Assembly: GCF_013214175.1 (NCBI RefSeq)
Contig: NZ_JABSPA010000002.1
Location: forward strand, 558,001-622,000
Direction of reading: 5' to 3'
DNA length: 64,000 bases
Source: Colwellia sp.
Lineage (GTDB): Bacteria > Pseudomonadota > Gammaproteobacteria > Enterobacterales > Alteromonadaceae
Shown here: one piece after another, positions 18,876 through 27,722 of the stretch
Position numbering within the stretch: position 1 is the stretch's first letter
Layout: every line of letters starts with the position of its first letter
The notes under the pieces: model-generated
Database searches by the model: none
Told to the model about the DNA's origin: nothing
The model's input: the letters and a program-made list of their open reading frames with translations, nothing else
Made by a program: the position numbers and the translations under genes

Positions 18876-19723
18876 TATTCACTCTCCTGCTGCGTTAAGC
18901 CTAACAATGCGCCATTAGGGTCGGTTATGATGGCTAAACTGTTACCTGTGGGTTGATAAATAACTTTTGCGCCATTCTTGATAGCTTTAGATAGTATGCT
19001 GGTGAGACTATCAACTTCAACAAAGTTTACCCAGCGATCTCTTTGCTCAAAAGATTCTGGTAGCTTGACAATACTGGCTTGCACCATACCTGCTTGAATC
19101 AAATAAAAACTATCTTTTTTGCTATTAATTGCCTCAATCGAATAATCAAATGTATCTTGGTAAAACAAAGCCGCTTGTTTGGTATCGGTACTGAATAGTT
19201 GCGCCCAATCCCATTTATTACTTATGTTCTTGTGGTTTATATTAGAAGGGTCTAACTCAAGTAGTGCAATAACTGCTCCTTGCGGATCAGCTAATACAGC
19301 TCTTTTACCATAAAGTTTAAAATCATGAGGTGCTAATATAATACTGGCATTGTTCTTAGTAGATAATTCACTCCTACTTGATACGTTATCGGTATCAATA
19401 CTACCTACCCATAGGGCATTATCAGTTTTATTACGCTTGGAATCACGGGCAAGTACGCCAGCAATAGCCTGGCCATCATCGTAGAGTATGTGATATTTAG
19501 CTTTATCTTTGGCAAACTCTTTAACCGTCCAGCCAAAGGTGTTTCGGTAAAACTTAAGTGAGGCATCGACATCGCCTGTGTAAAGGTCAGCCCAGACTAA
19601 TTTTCCATGTTGTTTTTTTATTACTTCTTGCTCAGCCATAGTTGATTTCGTGGCAAACGAAACATGACTATTTAAAAGTAGTGGTAATAATAGTACGACA
19701 AAGAATTTACTAATTACTTTCAT
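18875..19723 (-). CDS. Secreted VOC-family (glyoxalase/bleomycin-resistance fold) protein
   Basis: Two vicinal-oxygen-chelate repeats follow a signal peptide ending VSFA. Repeat 1 begins HGKLVWADLYTGDVDASLKFYRNTFGW and repeat 2 NKWDWAQLFSTDTKQAALFYQDTFDY. Two-repeat VOC proteins are often annotated as glyoxalase-like, but substrates vary. Export is unusual for this family. The ATG at 19723 is chosen over 19735 because GGAAA lies 5 bases before it, while the upstream one has no ribosome site. Confidence 0.75.
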   Translation of the reverse strand: MKVISKFFVVLLLPLLLNSHVSFATKSTMAEQEVIKKQHGKLVWADLYTGDVDASLKFYRNTFGWTVKEFAKDKAKYHILYDDGQAIAGVLARDSKRNKTDNALWVGSIDTDNVSSRSELSTKNNASIILAPHDFKLYGKRAVLADPQGAVIALLELDPSNINHKNISNKWDWAQLFSTDTKQAALFYQDTFDYSIEAINSKKDSFYLIQAGMVQASIVKLPESFEQRDRWVNFVEVDSLTSILSKAIKNGAKVIYQPTGNSLAIITDPNGALLGLTQQESE

Positions 19724-19799
19724 TTTGATTTCCATATTTATATAACTTATTGATATTACTATATTGCTAAACTAATAACAGCCAAAGACTTGCTTGATA

Positions 19800-22343
19800 T
19801 TATACCGAGATTGCAATACGCGGCATTGCTCCTTCATCGCTATCTATTTGCGGCTTACAGAATAAAATACGCGATGAGTCGATGTTACCTTGTTCAATTA
19901 AGTAGTCTTTAAGGGCATGTTCGCGTTGCTCACCCAGCTCGAGTAAGCGCTTTATATCGGCTTTGTCACTAACACTAACTCCAGCCTTAAGGTCAATGTC
20001 CGCTGGTGTACTAATAGCGCAAATCGTTACTCTGGTATCTTCTTTATCCTGCATCAAGGCGATAAAGTCGTGTAAATAATCGCCTTGTTGTTCATCAGGT
20101 TCGATTTGTTTCTCCTGATAATCTAAGTCATCAAAACGTAACTTTAAGGCAAACTCACCAGCCGTTATGGCGAAAGAAACTATGTTGGCGTAGGGCACAA
20201 AAGTGGTCAGTAGGTAATCTTGTGTGGCGGACATAATGGCTTTTTTGGTGATTAAAGTAACGATACTGCTTAAGCCAAATTTAGGGTCTGAAGTTGAGCC
20301 ACTTAGCGGTACGTCTAGCTCTACATTGCCATCACTATCTTTTAGCATACCCATAGCCATATTTAATGGCAATGCGCCTTGATCAATCAAGCTACCGGCT
20401 TCTTCACTGTCCACTAAGCCAGTTTCTAAGGCTTGTAATAAGACTACTACGTTACCATCGAGTTCATCGCCAGTCAGTGTTACGTCTAAGGCAGTATTGA
20501 GCTGTCCAGTTTTAACTTCAAGGCCAGTAGATGCTTTTAAGTAGGTCGAAATTGCGGGCAGTGAAAACTCTTTGAAATCGCCTTTAACATGGAAGCTTGT
20601 TACCGCTGAAAAAGGTTGCAAATAACCCGTTAAGTTAAAATTAGCGTATTTATTACTACGACCGACCAGTGTATAGGGGGTTTTTACTTGTTGTTTTTCT
20701 GTAGCATTGCTTATCGCGCCAACTTCAAGGGTATCAATAAATAAAGTACGTTGATAAATAGGGTCAACACTGAAGTCGGTAAATTCGAGTGCGTTATCAT
20801 TGATAAAACGTAGCGCTTGCAAGCTGAAGGTAAAACCTTGGTCACTTATGTTTGCTAAGTTTTCTGTTTGTTTTTTTTCAATAGCGGCTAATTCTTTAAC
20901 TGCTCTAGGCTCAACAGCTGCTTGCTCAACTTCTTGGCTTCCTAGGGAAATTAAATTAGCAATATCTTTATTTTCTTTAATAATAATTGCACCCGTTAAC
21001 GTGTCAAAAATAATATTTTCGATAGCGATGCTTTTTTCATGAATGTGCAGGTCATTTAAGGTTAGCTGTTTAAGTTGTAGTACTGGCGGGAGCTTAACAA
21101 TATCCTCGGCGGCAATCTTAATACCATCTTCTGCAGAGCGCTGGTTAATCTTATCAATGGCCTTTTTAGCTTGGGTATCGGTTAAAGTGGCTTTTTTAGA
21201 AAATAAAAATTCATCCAGTATTATATCGGTAATATCAATGCTGGGTTCATCGTCTAAAGTAAAATTGATATCGGCTAGCTCAAGCTGTTTAAAGGCGGCT
21301 ATTGTCGCTTTACTATCCTTTTGGCTAAATATCGCCTCAGCTAATTTTATGCTGCTATGACCTGTTAGGTGAGTAAGGCTGTTACCTTGTAAATCTATGG
21401 CCAGATCAGCGAGATTATACTCAAAGGACTTAAGCGAAAAGTTTTGCTCTGGCAAGCCTAATAACATTTTTTGAATCGTTAACTTGGCGTTATTAAGCCT
21501 AAAGTTAACACCTTGCTCGCCTATGGTGAGTGATTGTTGGCTGTTAAACGACAGTGAACCTTTCAGATTGGTAAGTTGTTCAATGTAGCGAGCGAGATTT
21601 TCAATGGGGTAACTTTCTAAACGAACAGTGCTGTTGATCTCACCTTTACCGGCGGTTAATTCCATATTGGCAGAAAGGTTTAGCTGAGTTTTGTCAATCA
21701 ATGCGGTGAGCAAGAAGCTACCTGTTTGCTGAATTTCATTGGCTTTTATCTGATTTAATGCCAATTGCTCTATTTCGATAAGATGGCTTTTACTTTTTTG
21801 GCTGCCAGTGTTTATTGCTATTTCAATACTAAATTGCTGTAAAAGGAATTTAGGTAGCACTAATTGATAAGGGGTGTTTTCTTGTGTGTCTTCAACAAAT
21901 GTTTCAATAATTTCTTCAGCGGCGGCTTCTTCAGCTTTAACTTCGTCGGTTATCTCAATGCCGGCAATAACTAATTGCTTATCATCTTGAGTTACCTTGA
22001 GATGACCTTGAATTAGAGAAAACTCACTGACCACTATTTTATCAAAGGCCAACTGCCATAACTCAACTTGTAGCTCGAGTTTTGCTAGGGAAAAAACACT
22101 TTCTGGCTGCTCATTTTTACTGCTGATTACGTCGATATCACTCAAGGTTAGCCGCATTAAAAACGGGTTAAAGCGTATGCTAGCATCGTCAGATAAGTGT
22201 AACTGCTGTTCGGCTAAAATAGGGGCGATAAAGTGCTTGGCTATCGGTGAAGAAATTAACCAAATAAGAAAAAACAAACCTAGGTATAAGGCTAACAGTA
22301 CTTTGAAAATTTTATGAGTAAAAAAAGACAGCAAATTTGCCAT
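19800..22343 (-). CDS. DUF748 / AsmA-like large envelope protein
   Basis: An 847-residue protein with one N-terminal membrane helix (about 11-31, IFKVLLALYLGLFFLIWLIS) and a long periplasmic part. FNPFLMRLTLSDIDVIS near 57-75 is the typical DUF748 opening, and residues 570-720 (PFSAVTSFHVKGDFKEFSLPAISTYLK, then GMLKDSDGNVELDVPLSGSTSDPKF) match the conserved AsmA/DUF748 core. The last 80 residues are OmpA-like. Proteins of this kind have been implicated in lipid transport or outer-membrane homeostasis. It diverges from the MscS gene 175 bases away. Confidence 0.82.
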   Translation of the reverse strand: MANLLSFFTHKIFKVLLALYLGLFFLIWLISSPIAKHFIAPILAEQQLHLSDDASIRFNPFLMRLTLSDIDVISSKNEQPESVFSLAKLELQVELWQLAFDKIVVSEFSLIQGHLKVTQDDKQLVIAGIEITDEVKAEEAAAEEIIETFVEDTQENTPYQLVLPKFLLQQFSIEIAINTGSQKSKSHLIEIEQLALNQIKANEIQQTGSFLLTALIDKTQLNLSANMELTAGKGEINSTVRLESYPIENLARYIEQLTNLKGSLSFNSQQSLTIGEQGVNFRLNNAKLTIQKMLLGLPEQNFSLKSFEYNLADLAIDLQGNSLTHLTGHSSIKLAEAIFSQKDSKATIAAFKQLELADINFTLDDEPSIDITDIILDEFLFSKKATLTDTQAKKAIDKINQRSAEDGIKIAAEDIVKLPPVLQLKQLTLNDLHIHEKSIAIENIIFDTLTGAIIIKENKDIANLISLGSQEVEQAAVEPRAVKELAAIEKKQTENLANISDQGFTFSLQALRFINDNALEFTDFSVDPIYQRTLFIDTLEVGAISNATEKQQVKTPYTLVGRSNKYANFNLTGYLQPFSAVTSFHVKGDFKEFSLPAISTYLKASTGLEVKTGQLNTALDVTLTGDELDGNVVVLLQALETGLVDSEEAGSLIDQGALPLNMAMGMLKDSDGNVELDVPLSGSTSDPKFGLSSIVTLITKKAIMSATQDYLLTTFVPYANIVSFAITAGEFALKLRFDDLDYQEKQIEPDEQQGDYLHDFIALMQDKEDTRVTICAISTPADIDLKAGVSVSDKADIKRLLELGEQREHALKDYLIEQGNIDSSRILFCKPQIDSDEGAMPRIAISV

Positions 22344-22518
22344 AATTCAGGACTTTCCTTGTTAAGAATTAATATTTAAGATGTTGTTAGGTATGCACTT
22401 GGAACCTTAAAATAAAGTGGAATATAATTTACAGAATTTTATAGAAAGCATACAATTGTGATCTAAAGGTTAATTTGGTAATTAACTGTTATTTAACGTG
22501 GTTTAGGATATCATTTTC

Positions 22519-23355
22519 ATGGAAATCAATATAGAAAAAATAGAACATTATGTGCAAATGCTCGGTGAAATGGGTTTACAGTTCGGTGTACAGTTTTTAT
22601 TAGCGGTTGTTGTTTACCTCGTTGGTAACTTCATTATTAAAAAGCTGCTTAGCCTGGTTGAATTAGGCTTATCGAAGAAAAAAGTTGAAGTTACCTTACA
22701 TCGCTTTTTATTAAGTATTTTAAATACTTTATTAAAAGCCATTCAAATTATCATTTTTGCTTCCATGATTGGTATTCAAACCGCTTCGCTTATTGCTGTT
22801 TTAGGTGCTGCAGGTTTAGCTATAGGTTTAGCGCTACAAGGTAGCTTGGCTAACTTTGCCGGTGGTGTGTTAATTCTATTGTTTCGTCCGTTTAAAAATG
22901 GTGATGCCATTAAAGCGCAGAGTTATGTAGGTATTGTTGAAGAAATTCAAATATTTAATACCATACTAAAAACTTTTGATAACCAGCGTATTATCATTCC
23001 TAATGCTTTGTTATCTAACGGCTGTGTAACCAACATCAATGTTAACGGCACCCGTCGTGTTGATATGGTTTTTGGTATTGGCTATAACGATGATATTACT
23101 AAGGCTAAAGCACTCTTACGTGCATTACTTGAAGCCGATGAACGTGTTCTTAAAGATCAAGCCATTGATATTTGGGTGGGTGAGCATGGTGAAAGTTCAG
23201 TGAATTTATTTGTTCGCCCATGGACTACAGCTGAAGATTATTGGGGTGTTTACTTCGATATGATGGAAAAAGTGAAAATTGAGTTTGATAAAGCTGGCAT
23301 CAGCATTCCATTTCCACAACGTGATGTGCATATCCATCAAACACCGAGTGCTTAA
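22519..23355 (+). CDS. Small-conductance mechanosensitive channel, MscS family
   Basis: A 278-residue, three-helix MscS-type channel that releases osmolytes on hypo-osmotic shock. The pore helix TM3 shows the alternating Gly/Ala pattern (VLGAAGLAIGLALQGSLANFAGGVLILLFRPF, about 94-125). The beta domain follows with GDAIKAQSYVGIVEEIQIFNTILKTFDNQRIIIPNALL. Length and features match E. coli MscS. It is monocistronic with its own terminator. Confidence 0.93.
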   Translation: MEINIEKIEHYVQMLGEMGLQFGVQFLLAVVVYLVGNFIIKKLLSLVELGLSKKKVEVTLHRFLLSILNTLLKAIQIIIFASMIGIQTASLIAVLGAAGLAIGLALQGSLANFAGGVLILLFRPFKNGDAIKAQSYVGIVEEIQIFNTILKTFDNQRIIIPNALLSNGCVTNINVNGTRRVDMVFGIGYNDDITKAKALLRALLEADERVLKDQAIDIWVGEHGESSVNLFVRPWTTAEDYWGVYFDMMEKVKIEFDKAGISIPFPQRDVHIHQTPSA

Positions 23356-23387
23356 TTATCGGCAATAGTACTTAGTCGAATTGCGCT

Positions 23388-23424
23388 AAAAAGCCTATAT
23401 CAGTTTACTGGCATAGGCTTTTTT
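23388..23424 (+). terminator. Intrinsic terminator after the MscS gene
   Basis: An 11-bp stem (AAAAAGCCTAT, 23388-23398, with 23413-23423) encloses a 14-base loop and runs into a T-tract, 32 bases after the stop codon. Confidence 0.8.
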
Positions 23425-23545
23425 ATTAACTCGGCGTAAGTTGCTAGGTATTCTTAATTAGGTATCCTTAACTCGGTATAAGTAGCTAGGAATTTTTAGC
23501 TCGCCATCTTTAGTTGACCATTCTTTATTAATGAGAAAACTCTAT

Positions 23546-26245
23546 ATGATTAACAATACTCTAAAATCATCACTACTTAGTGCTAGCTTAGTATTAGCGG
23601 CATGTGGTGGTGAAACTGACCAGCCGGCCAAACAAGCTGGCAGTTCAATAAAACCATTTAGCGATCAACAGCAACTTGATCAATTAGCCAGTCAGCTAGT
23701 GGTAAAGTATCAATTTTTAAGTAATGTTGAAACGGATTGCCCCCAGCATAACGGCAAGGCAGTAAAATACTGCTATAGCGCAGAAATTCATTTTGATTTA
23801 GCTATGGCTGTGACTGACACTAAACAAGCTTATTTTAGTGATGCTCAGGCTTGGCAGCTCAACTTTTCCCAGGTTTACCCCGCATATGCTAGCAGCAGCG
23901 AAGTCTTTGACTTGCAACACCTTAATGGTGATATGCATCAAATCACGCCGAAAAATAACTTTACTGGCTTCAACGCTGGCCAGAGTCAAAAAATTAAATT
24001 ATGGGTTAAAAGCACTCTGATTAGCGAATCAGAGTTAATGCCTAATTATTGGTTAGCTATAGCAGGTTTATCACCGGCGATTATCGCCAGTACGACAACA
24101 AAAATCGCTGCGGAAACGGGTTTAGAGTTGCAACCTTGGGTGGTACCCTTTAGTGATACCGTTAAACAAATAAAATCAGCACCCGATGACATCAATCAAT
24201 ATGCATCAACTACCTGGCTTTATAATAATGAGCCACAATTAGCCCTTGATGATAGTCATTTAGACTTTGCCATTATACCTACACCTAAATCCGTGGTGGT
24301 TAAAGATAAGCTAGCGCGCTTAGATCTTGCCTCAGGCTTGCAAGTTACACTGAGTGGCAACATTAAATATGTTGCATTGGCCGCCGCATTTGAACGTTTA
24401 GCGCAACTGGGTATAAAAGAAAATCAAACAGGCGTTGTTATTACTATTGCCTTGAATGATAAAAAGAATGCTGATTGGCGTGCCGGTCATTATCAATTAA
24501 TCATTAATGACAGCGCTATCATCATTCAGGCGCAGGATAGCACAGGGGCATTTTATGGCTTACAAAGCTTAGCCAGCTTAGTGACTTTGGGGTCAACACT
24601 GGTTCCTTTAGTGAATGTTGATGATCAACCTCATTATGAATATCGCGGTCAACATATTGATGTCGCTAGAAACTTCCACAGCAAAGAATTTATCTTTTCT
24701 CTGATCAAACAAATGGCTGCCTATAAACTTAATAAATTACATCTTCATTTGGCTGAAGATGAAGGCTGGCGTCTAGAGTTACCCAGTTTACCTGAGCTAA
24801 CGCAAGTCGGCGCTAAGCGCTGTTTAGACTTATCAGATAAGCAGTGTCTGCAGCCACAATTAGGCGGCGGTGTCAGTGACAGAGATGGTTATTATAGTGT
24901 TGCTGATTACCAAGAAATTCTTCGTATGGCGAGTAAACATCATATCCAAGTTATTCCATCGTTAGATATGCCAGGACATTCAAGAGCCGCTATCAAGGCG
25001 ATGGAAGCGCGTTATCATTATTATATGAACAAGGAGAATGAAGTTGCAGCTAAACGTTATCTGCTAACCGACTTCGATGATAAAACTCGCTATAGCTCAA
25101 TTCAAAACTATAACGACAACACCTTAAATATTTGCATGGAGTCGACTTATGCCTTTGTTGATAGGGTATTAGAAGATTTAAAGGCCCTGCATCAACAAGC
25201 TGAACATCCGTTAGCGCTTTATCATATAGGCGCAGATGAAACCGCTGGCGCTTGGCTTGAATCACCGGTTTGTCAGGCCTTGATTGCCGATAAAAGTAAT
25301 GATTTTGGTGATGCCAAGCATTTAGGCGCACATTTTATTGAGCGTGTCTCACATATGGTGGCCAGTAAAGGCATTGCTGTAGGTGGTTGGAATGACGGTT
25401 TAAAAGAAACCGATGTCACTAAGATGCCAACGAATGTTTATTCTTATATTTGGGATGCGCTGCCATGGGGGGCTCATAAACAAGTCAGTGAGCAAGCCTA
25501 TCGTAATTGGCATGTTATTTTATCAACGCCGGATGTGCTGTATTTTGATTTTCCTTATCAAGTCGATCCAAAAGAGCGCGGTTATCATTGGGCCTCAAGG
25601 CGCGTTACTACCCGCTCATTATTTAATTTTATGCCTGATAATTTACCTATTCACGCTGAGTTTCGCTTGGACACCTTAGGTAAAAATTATATCGCTAATG
25701 ATAAGCCGCAAATGGATAAGTCGGGCAATATAATACATCAACCTCTACCGAACAACTTCAGCATTAGTGGTATTCAAGGGCAATTGTGGAGCGAAACTGT
25801 GCGTAGCGATGCACAGGCGGAATATATGATCTATCCAAGACTGTTAGCGTTGGCGGAGCGTGCTTGGCATCAAGCCAGTTGGCAAGTGCCTTATAATGCT
25901 AACGGTGGCCAATACAGTAAAGGCAGCAATGTTTTTAACCAGCAGTTACGGCAAGTAAGGGATAAAAAATGGTTAGCCTTTTCACAAACTATTGGTAAAA
26001 AAGAGTTAGCTAAATTAGACCTTGCTGGGGTGTTTTATCGAGTGCCGACAGTGGGCGCGAAAATTGACGGCGGGGTGCTATCGGCCAATACCGCTATTAA
26101 AGGTTTGCCCATTGAATATCGAGTTAACAGTGGTCAGTGGCAAGCTTATCAATTGCCAGTAAAAGTAAATGGCGGTGTTGTGCAAGTTCGTGCCCGTACC
26201 TTAGATAAACAACGGGCTGGTCGAACTATGAAGGTAATAAGATAG
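23546..26245 (+). CDS. GH20 beta-N-acetylhexosaminidase lipoprotein
   Basis: Glycoside hydrolase family 20 enzyme that removes terminal GlcNAc, probably from chitin oligosaccharides. The signal peptide ends in a lipobox (LAAC). In order: an N-terminal carbohydrate-binding-like domain, the GH20b domain (around LDFAIIPTPKSVVV), the catalytic barrel (YRGQHIDVARNFHSKEFI), and a C-terminal Ig-like domain. The catalytic Asp-Glu pair is in HIGADETAGAW. ATG at 23546 has GAGAAAA at good spacing; ATG at 23531 has no visible ribosome site and would add five residues. The stop codon runs into a G8 tract. It partners in function with the GH3 enzyme at 14.5 kb. Confidence 0.92.
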   Translation: MINNTLKSSLLSASLVLAACGGETDQPAKQAGSSIKPFSDQQQLDQLASQLVVKYQFLSNVETDCPQHNGKAVKYCYSAEIHFDLAMAVTDTKQAYFSDAQAWQLNFSQVYPAYASSSEVFDLQHLNGDMHQITPKNNFTGFNAGQSQKIKLWVKSTLISESELMPNYWLAIAGLSPAIIASTTTKIAAETGLELQPWVVPFSDTVKQIKSAPDDINQYASTTWLYNNEPQLALDDSHLDFAIIPTPKSVVVKDKLARLDLASGLQVTLSGNIKYVALAAAFERLAQLGIKENQTGVVITIALNDKKNADWRAGHYQLIINDSAIIIQAQDSTGAFYGLQSLASLVTLGSTLVPLVNVDDQPHYEYRGQHIDVARNFHSKEFIFSLIKQMAAYKLNKLHLHLAEDEGWRLELPSLPELTQVGAKRCLDLSDKQCLQPQLGGGVSDRDGYYSVADYQEILRMASKHHIQVIPSLDMPGHSRAAIKAMEARYHYYMNKENEVAAKRYLLTDFDDKTRYSSIQNYNDNTLNICMESTYAFVDRVLEDLKALHQQAEHPLALYHIGADETAGAWLESPVCQALIADKSNDFGDAKHLGAHFIERVSHMVASKGIAVGGWNDGLKETDVTKMPTNVYSYIWDALPWGAHKQVSEQAYRNWHVILSTPDVLYFDFPYQVDPKERGYHWASRRVTTRSLFNFMPDNLPIHAEFRLDTLGKNYIANDKPQMDKSGNIIHQPLPNNFSISGIQGQLWSETVRSDAQAEYMIYPRLLALAERAWHQASWQVPYNANGGQYSKGSNVFNQQLRQVRDKKWLAFSQTIGKKELAKLDLAGVFYRVPTVGAKIDGGVLSANTAIKGLPIEYRVNSGQWQAYQLPVKVNGGVVQVRARTLDKQRAGRTMKVIR

Positions 26246-26477
26246 GGGGGGGAACGGTACCATAAACTCAATGAGGATATATCGAAAAATTCAACGATAG
26301 CTAACTAGGCTTGTTGCATTTGATTTTTCGAGCAAAAATAGTTAGTTTTTATCGTCTTTAAGTTTTTAATTAGGTGATTTTTTAGAGTGAAAGCAAACGA
26401 CTAACACAAGTTATTACGTACTATTTATTTATTGTTTTTGTGATAGGATAGAGAAAAATAAAAAATAAACTTAAGTT

Positions 26478-27722
26478 ATGGAAAACCTGTTTAGACAAGA
26501 AGTTATTGAAAATAAGAATCATCGCTTAGAGGGTAAAATAAGCTTGGTTCAGCCTCCTATATTTAAATCACTAACGCTATTACTGTTAATCATAGTCGTT
26601 ATCAGCTTAGTGTTTCTTTCGTATGGCTCATATAGTAGAAAAGAACGAGTTAGTGGAGTATTACAACCTGATTTAGGCTTAGTTAAGCTCATGGCCCCAC
26701 AATCAGGAGTTTTAGTTGAATTATTTGTTTCCGAAGGGCAGTCGGTCAAACAAGGTCAATCCATATTAAGAATTAAAACCGAAAAGTATGGTGTAGGAGG
26801 CGTTGAAATAAATCAGTCGTTGATTAATCAATACCAATTTCAACTTAAAAACCTACAACATTTATACCAACAACAATTTTTACAAAACGAATTGCAAAAT
26901 AAAGAGTTGCAAACAAACCGTGTAAGCTTATTAAAAAGATTGAAGCAGTTAATGCTTCAAAATGAGCTTTTTAACAAACGTATAGCAATCAATAAAAGCA
27001 TTGTTGAACAAATATCAAGCTTAGCCAGCACTGGCTATATCTCTGAGATAGAGCTTAAAAGGCAAGACGATACTTTGCTATCGCTTAAACAACAATCTTC
27101 CGCGATTGAGTCAGAAAGCCTACTGTTAAATAATCAATTAGAAATGATTGATAATCAATTGATTCAGCTCCCTATAGAACAAGGGAAAACAACATCAGAA
27201 CTATCACGGCAAATAGAAAACATTAAAGTGCAATTGTCTTCAGTCAAGCAACAACAGCTTGGTGAATTAAAGGCACCAATCGATGGAGTTATTACTGGAC
27301 TACTAATCAAAAAAGGCAGGAATGTTAGCTTAGGGCAAAATATTTTAACTATTTTACCTAAAGGCAGTGAGTTACAGGGGATTATTTATGTACCAACCTC
27401 CGCATTTGGCTTTATTGAAGAGGGGCAAGCAACAACTATCAGGTATCATGCCTTTCCCTATGAGAAGTTTGGCCTTTATGATGGTCGCGTAGCAGAAATA
27501 AGTGCTACCGTTATTTTACCAACAGAAACAGAAACACCAAATATAATCTCACAGCCATCTTATCGAGTTGTTATTGCGTTAGGTACAGATAAGGTGAATG
27601 CCTATGGTAAAGAAATACCTTTAAAATCAGGAATGATGCTTGAAGCTGATATTGTCATTGAAGAACGCTCCTTAATTCGTTGGTTATTTGATCCTGTGTT
27701 TAGTATTGGAGGGAGATTGTAA
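26478..27722 (+). CDS. HlyD-type periplasmic adaptor of the lanthipeptide exporter
   Basis: A 414-residue membrane-fusion protein. One helix (about 32-52, LTLLLLIIVVISLVFLSYGS) is followed by a split lipoyl domain (MAPQSGVLVELFVSEGQSVKQGQSIL and LKAPIDGVITGLLIKKGRNVSLGQNIL) around a long Gln/Leu-rich coiled coil, then a beta-barrel. It would link the inner-membrane exporter to an outer-membrane TolC-like channel not in this window. The stop overlaps the ATG of the ABC gene (TAATG). Adjacent C39-exporter and lanthipeptide genes give it its role: export of processed peptide across both membranes. Confidence 0.9.
   Translation: MENLFRQEVIENKNHRLEGKISLVQPPIFKSLTLLLLIIVVISLVFLSYGSYSRKERVSGVLQPDLGLVKLMAPQSGVLVELFVSEGQSVKQGQSILRIKTEKYGVGGVEINQSLINQYQFQLKNLQHLYQQQFLQNELQNKELQTNRVSLLKRLKQLMLQNELFNKRIAINKSIVEQISSLASTGYISEIELKRQDDTLLSLKQQSSAIESESLLLNNQLEMIDNQLIQLPIEQGKTTSELSRQIENIKVQLSSVKQQQLGELKAPIDGVITGLLIKKGRNVSLGQNILTILPKGSELQGIIYVPTSAFGFIEEGQATTIRYHAFPYEKFGLYDGRVAEISATVILPTETETPNIISQPSYRVVIALGTDKVNAYGKEIPLKSGMMLEADIVIEERSLIRWLFDPVFSIGGRL

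Noticed and set aside
26245..26252. G8 run at the GH20 stop as a phase-variation site
   Set aside because: It starts at the last base of the stop codon, so slippage would not change the protein.
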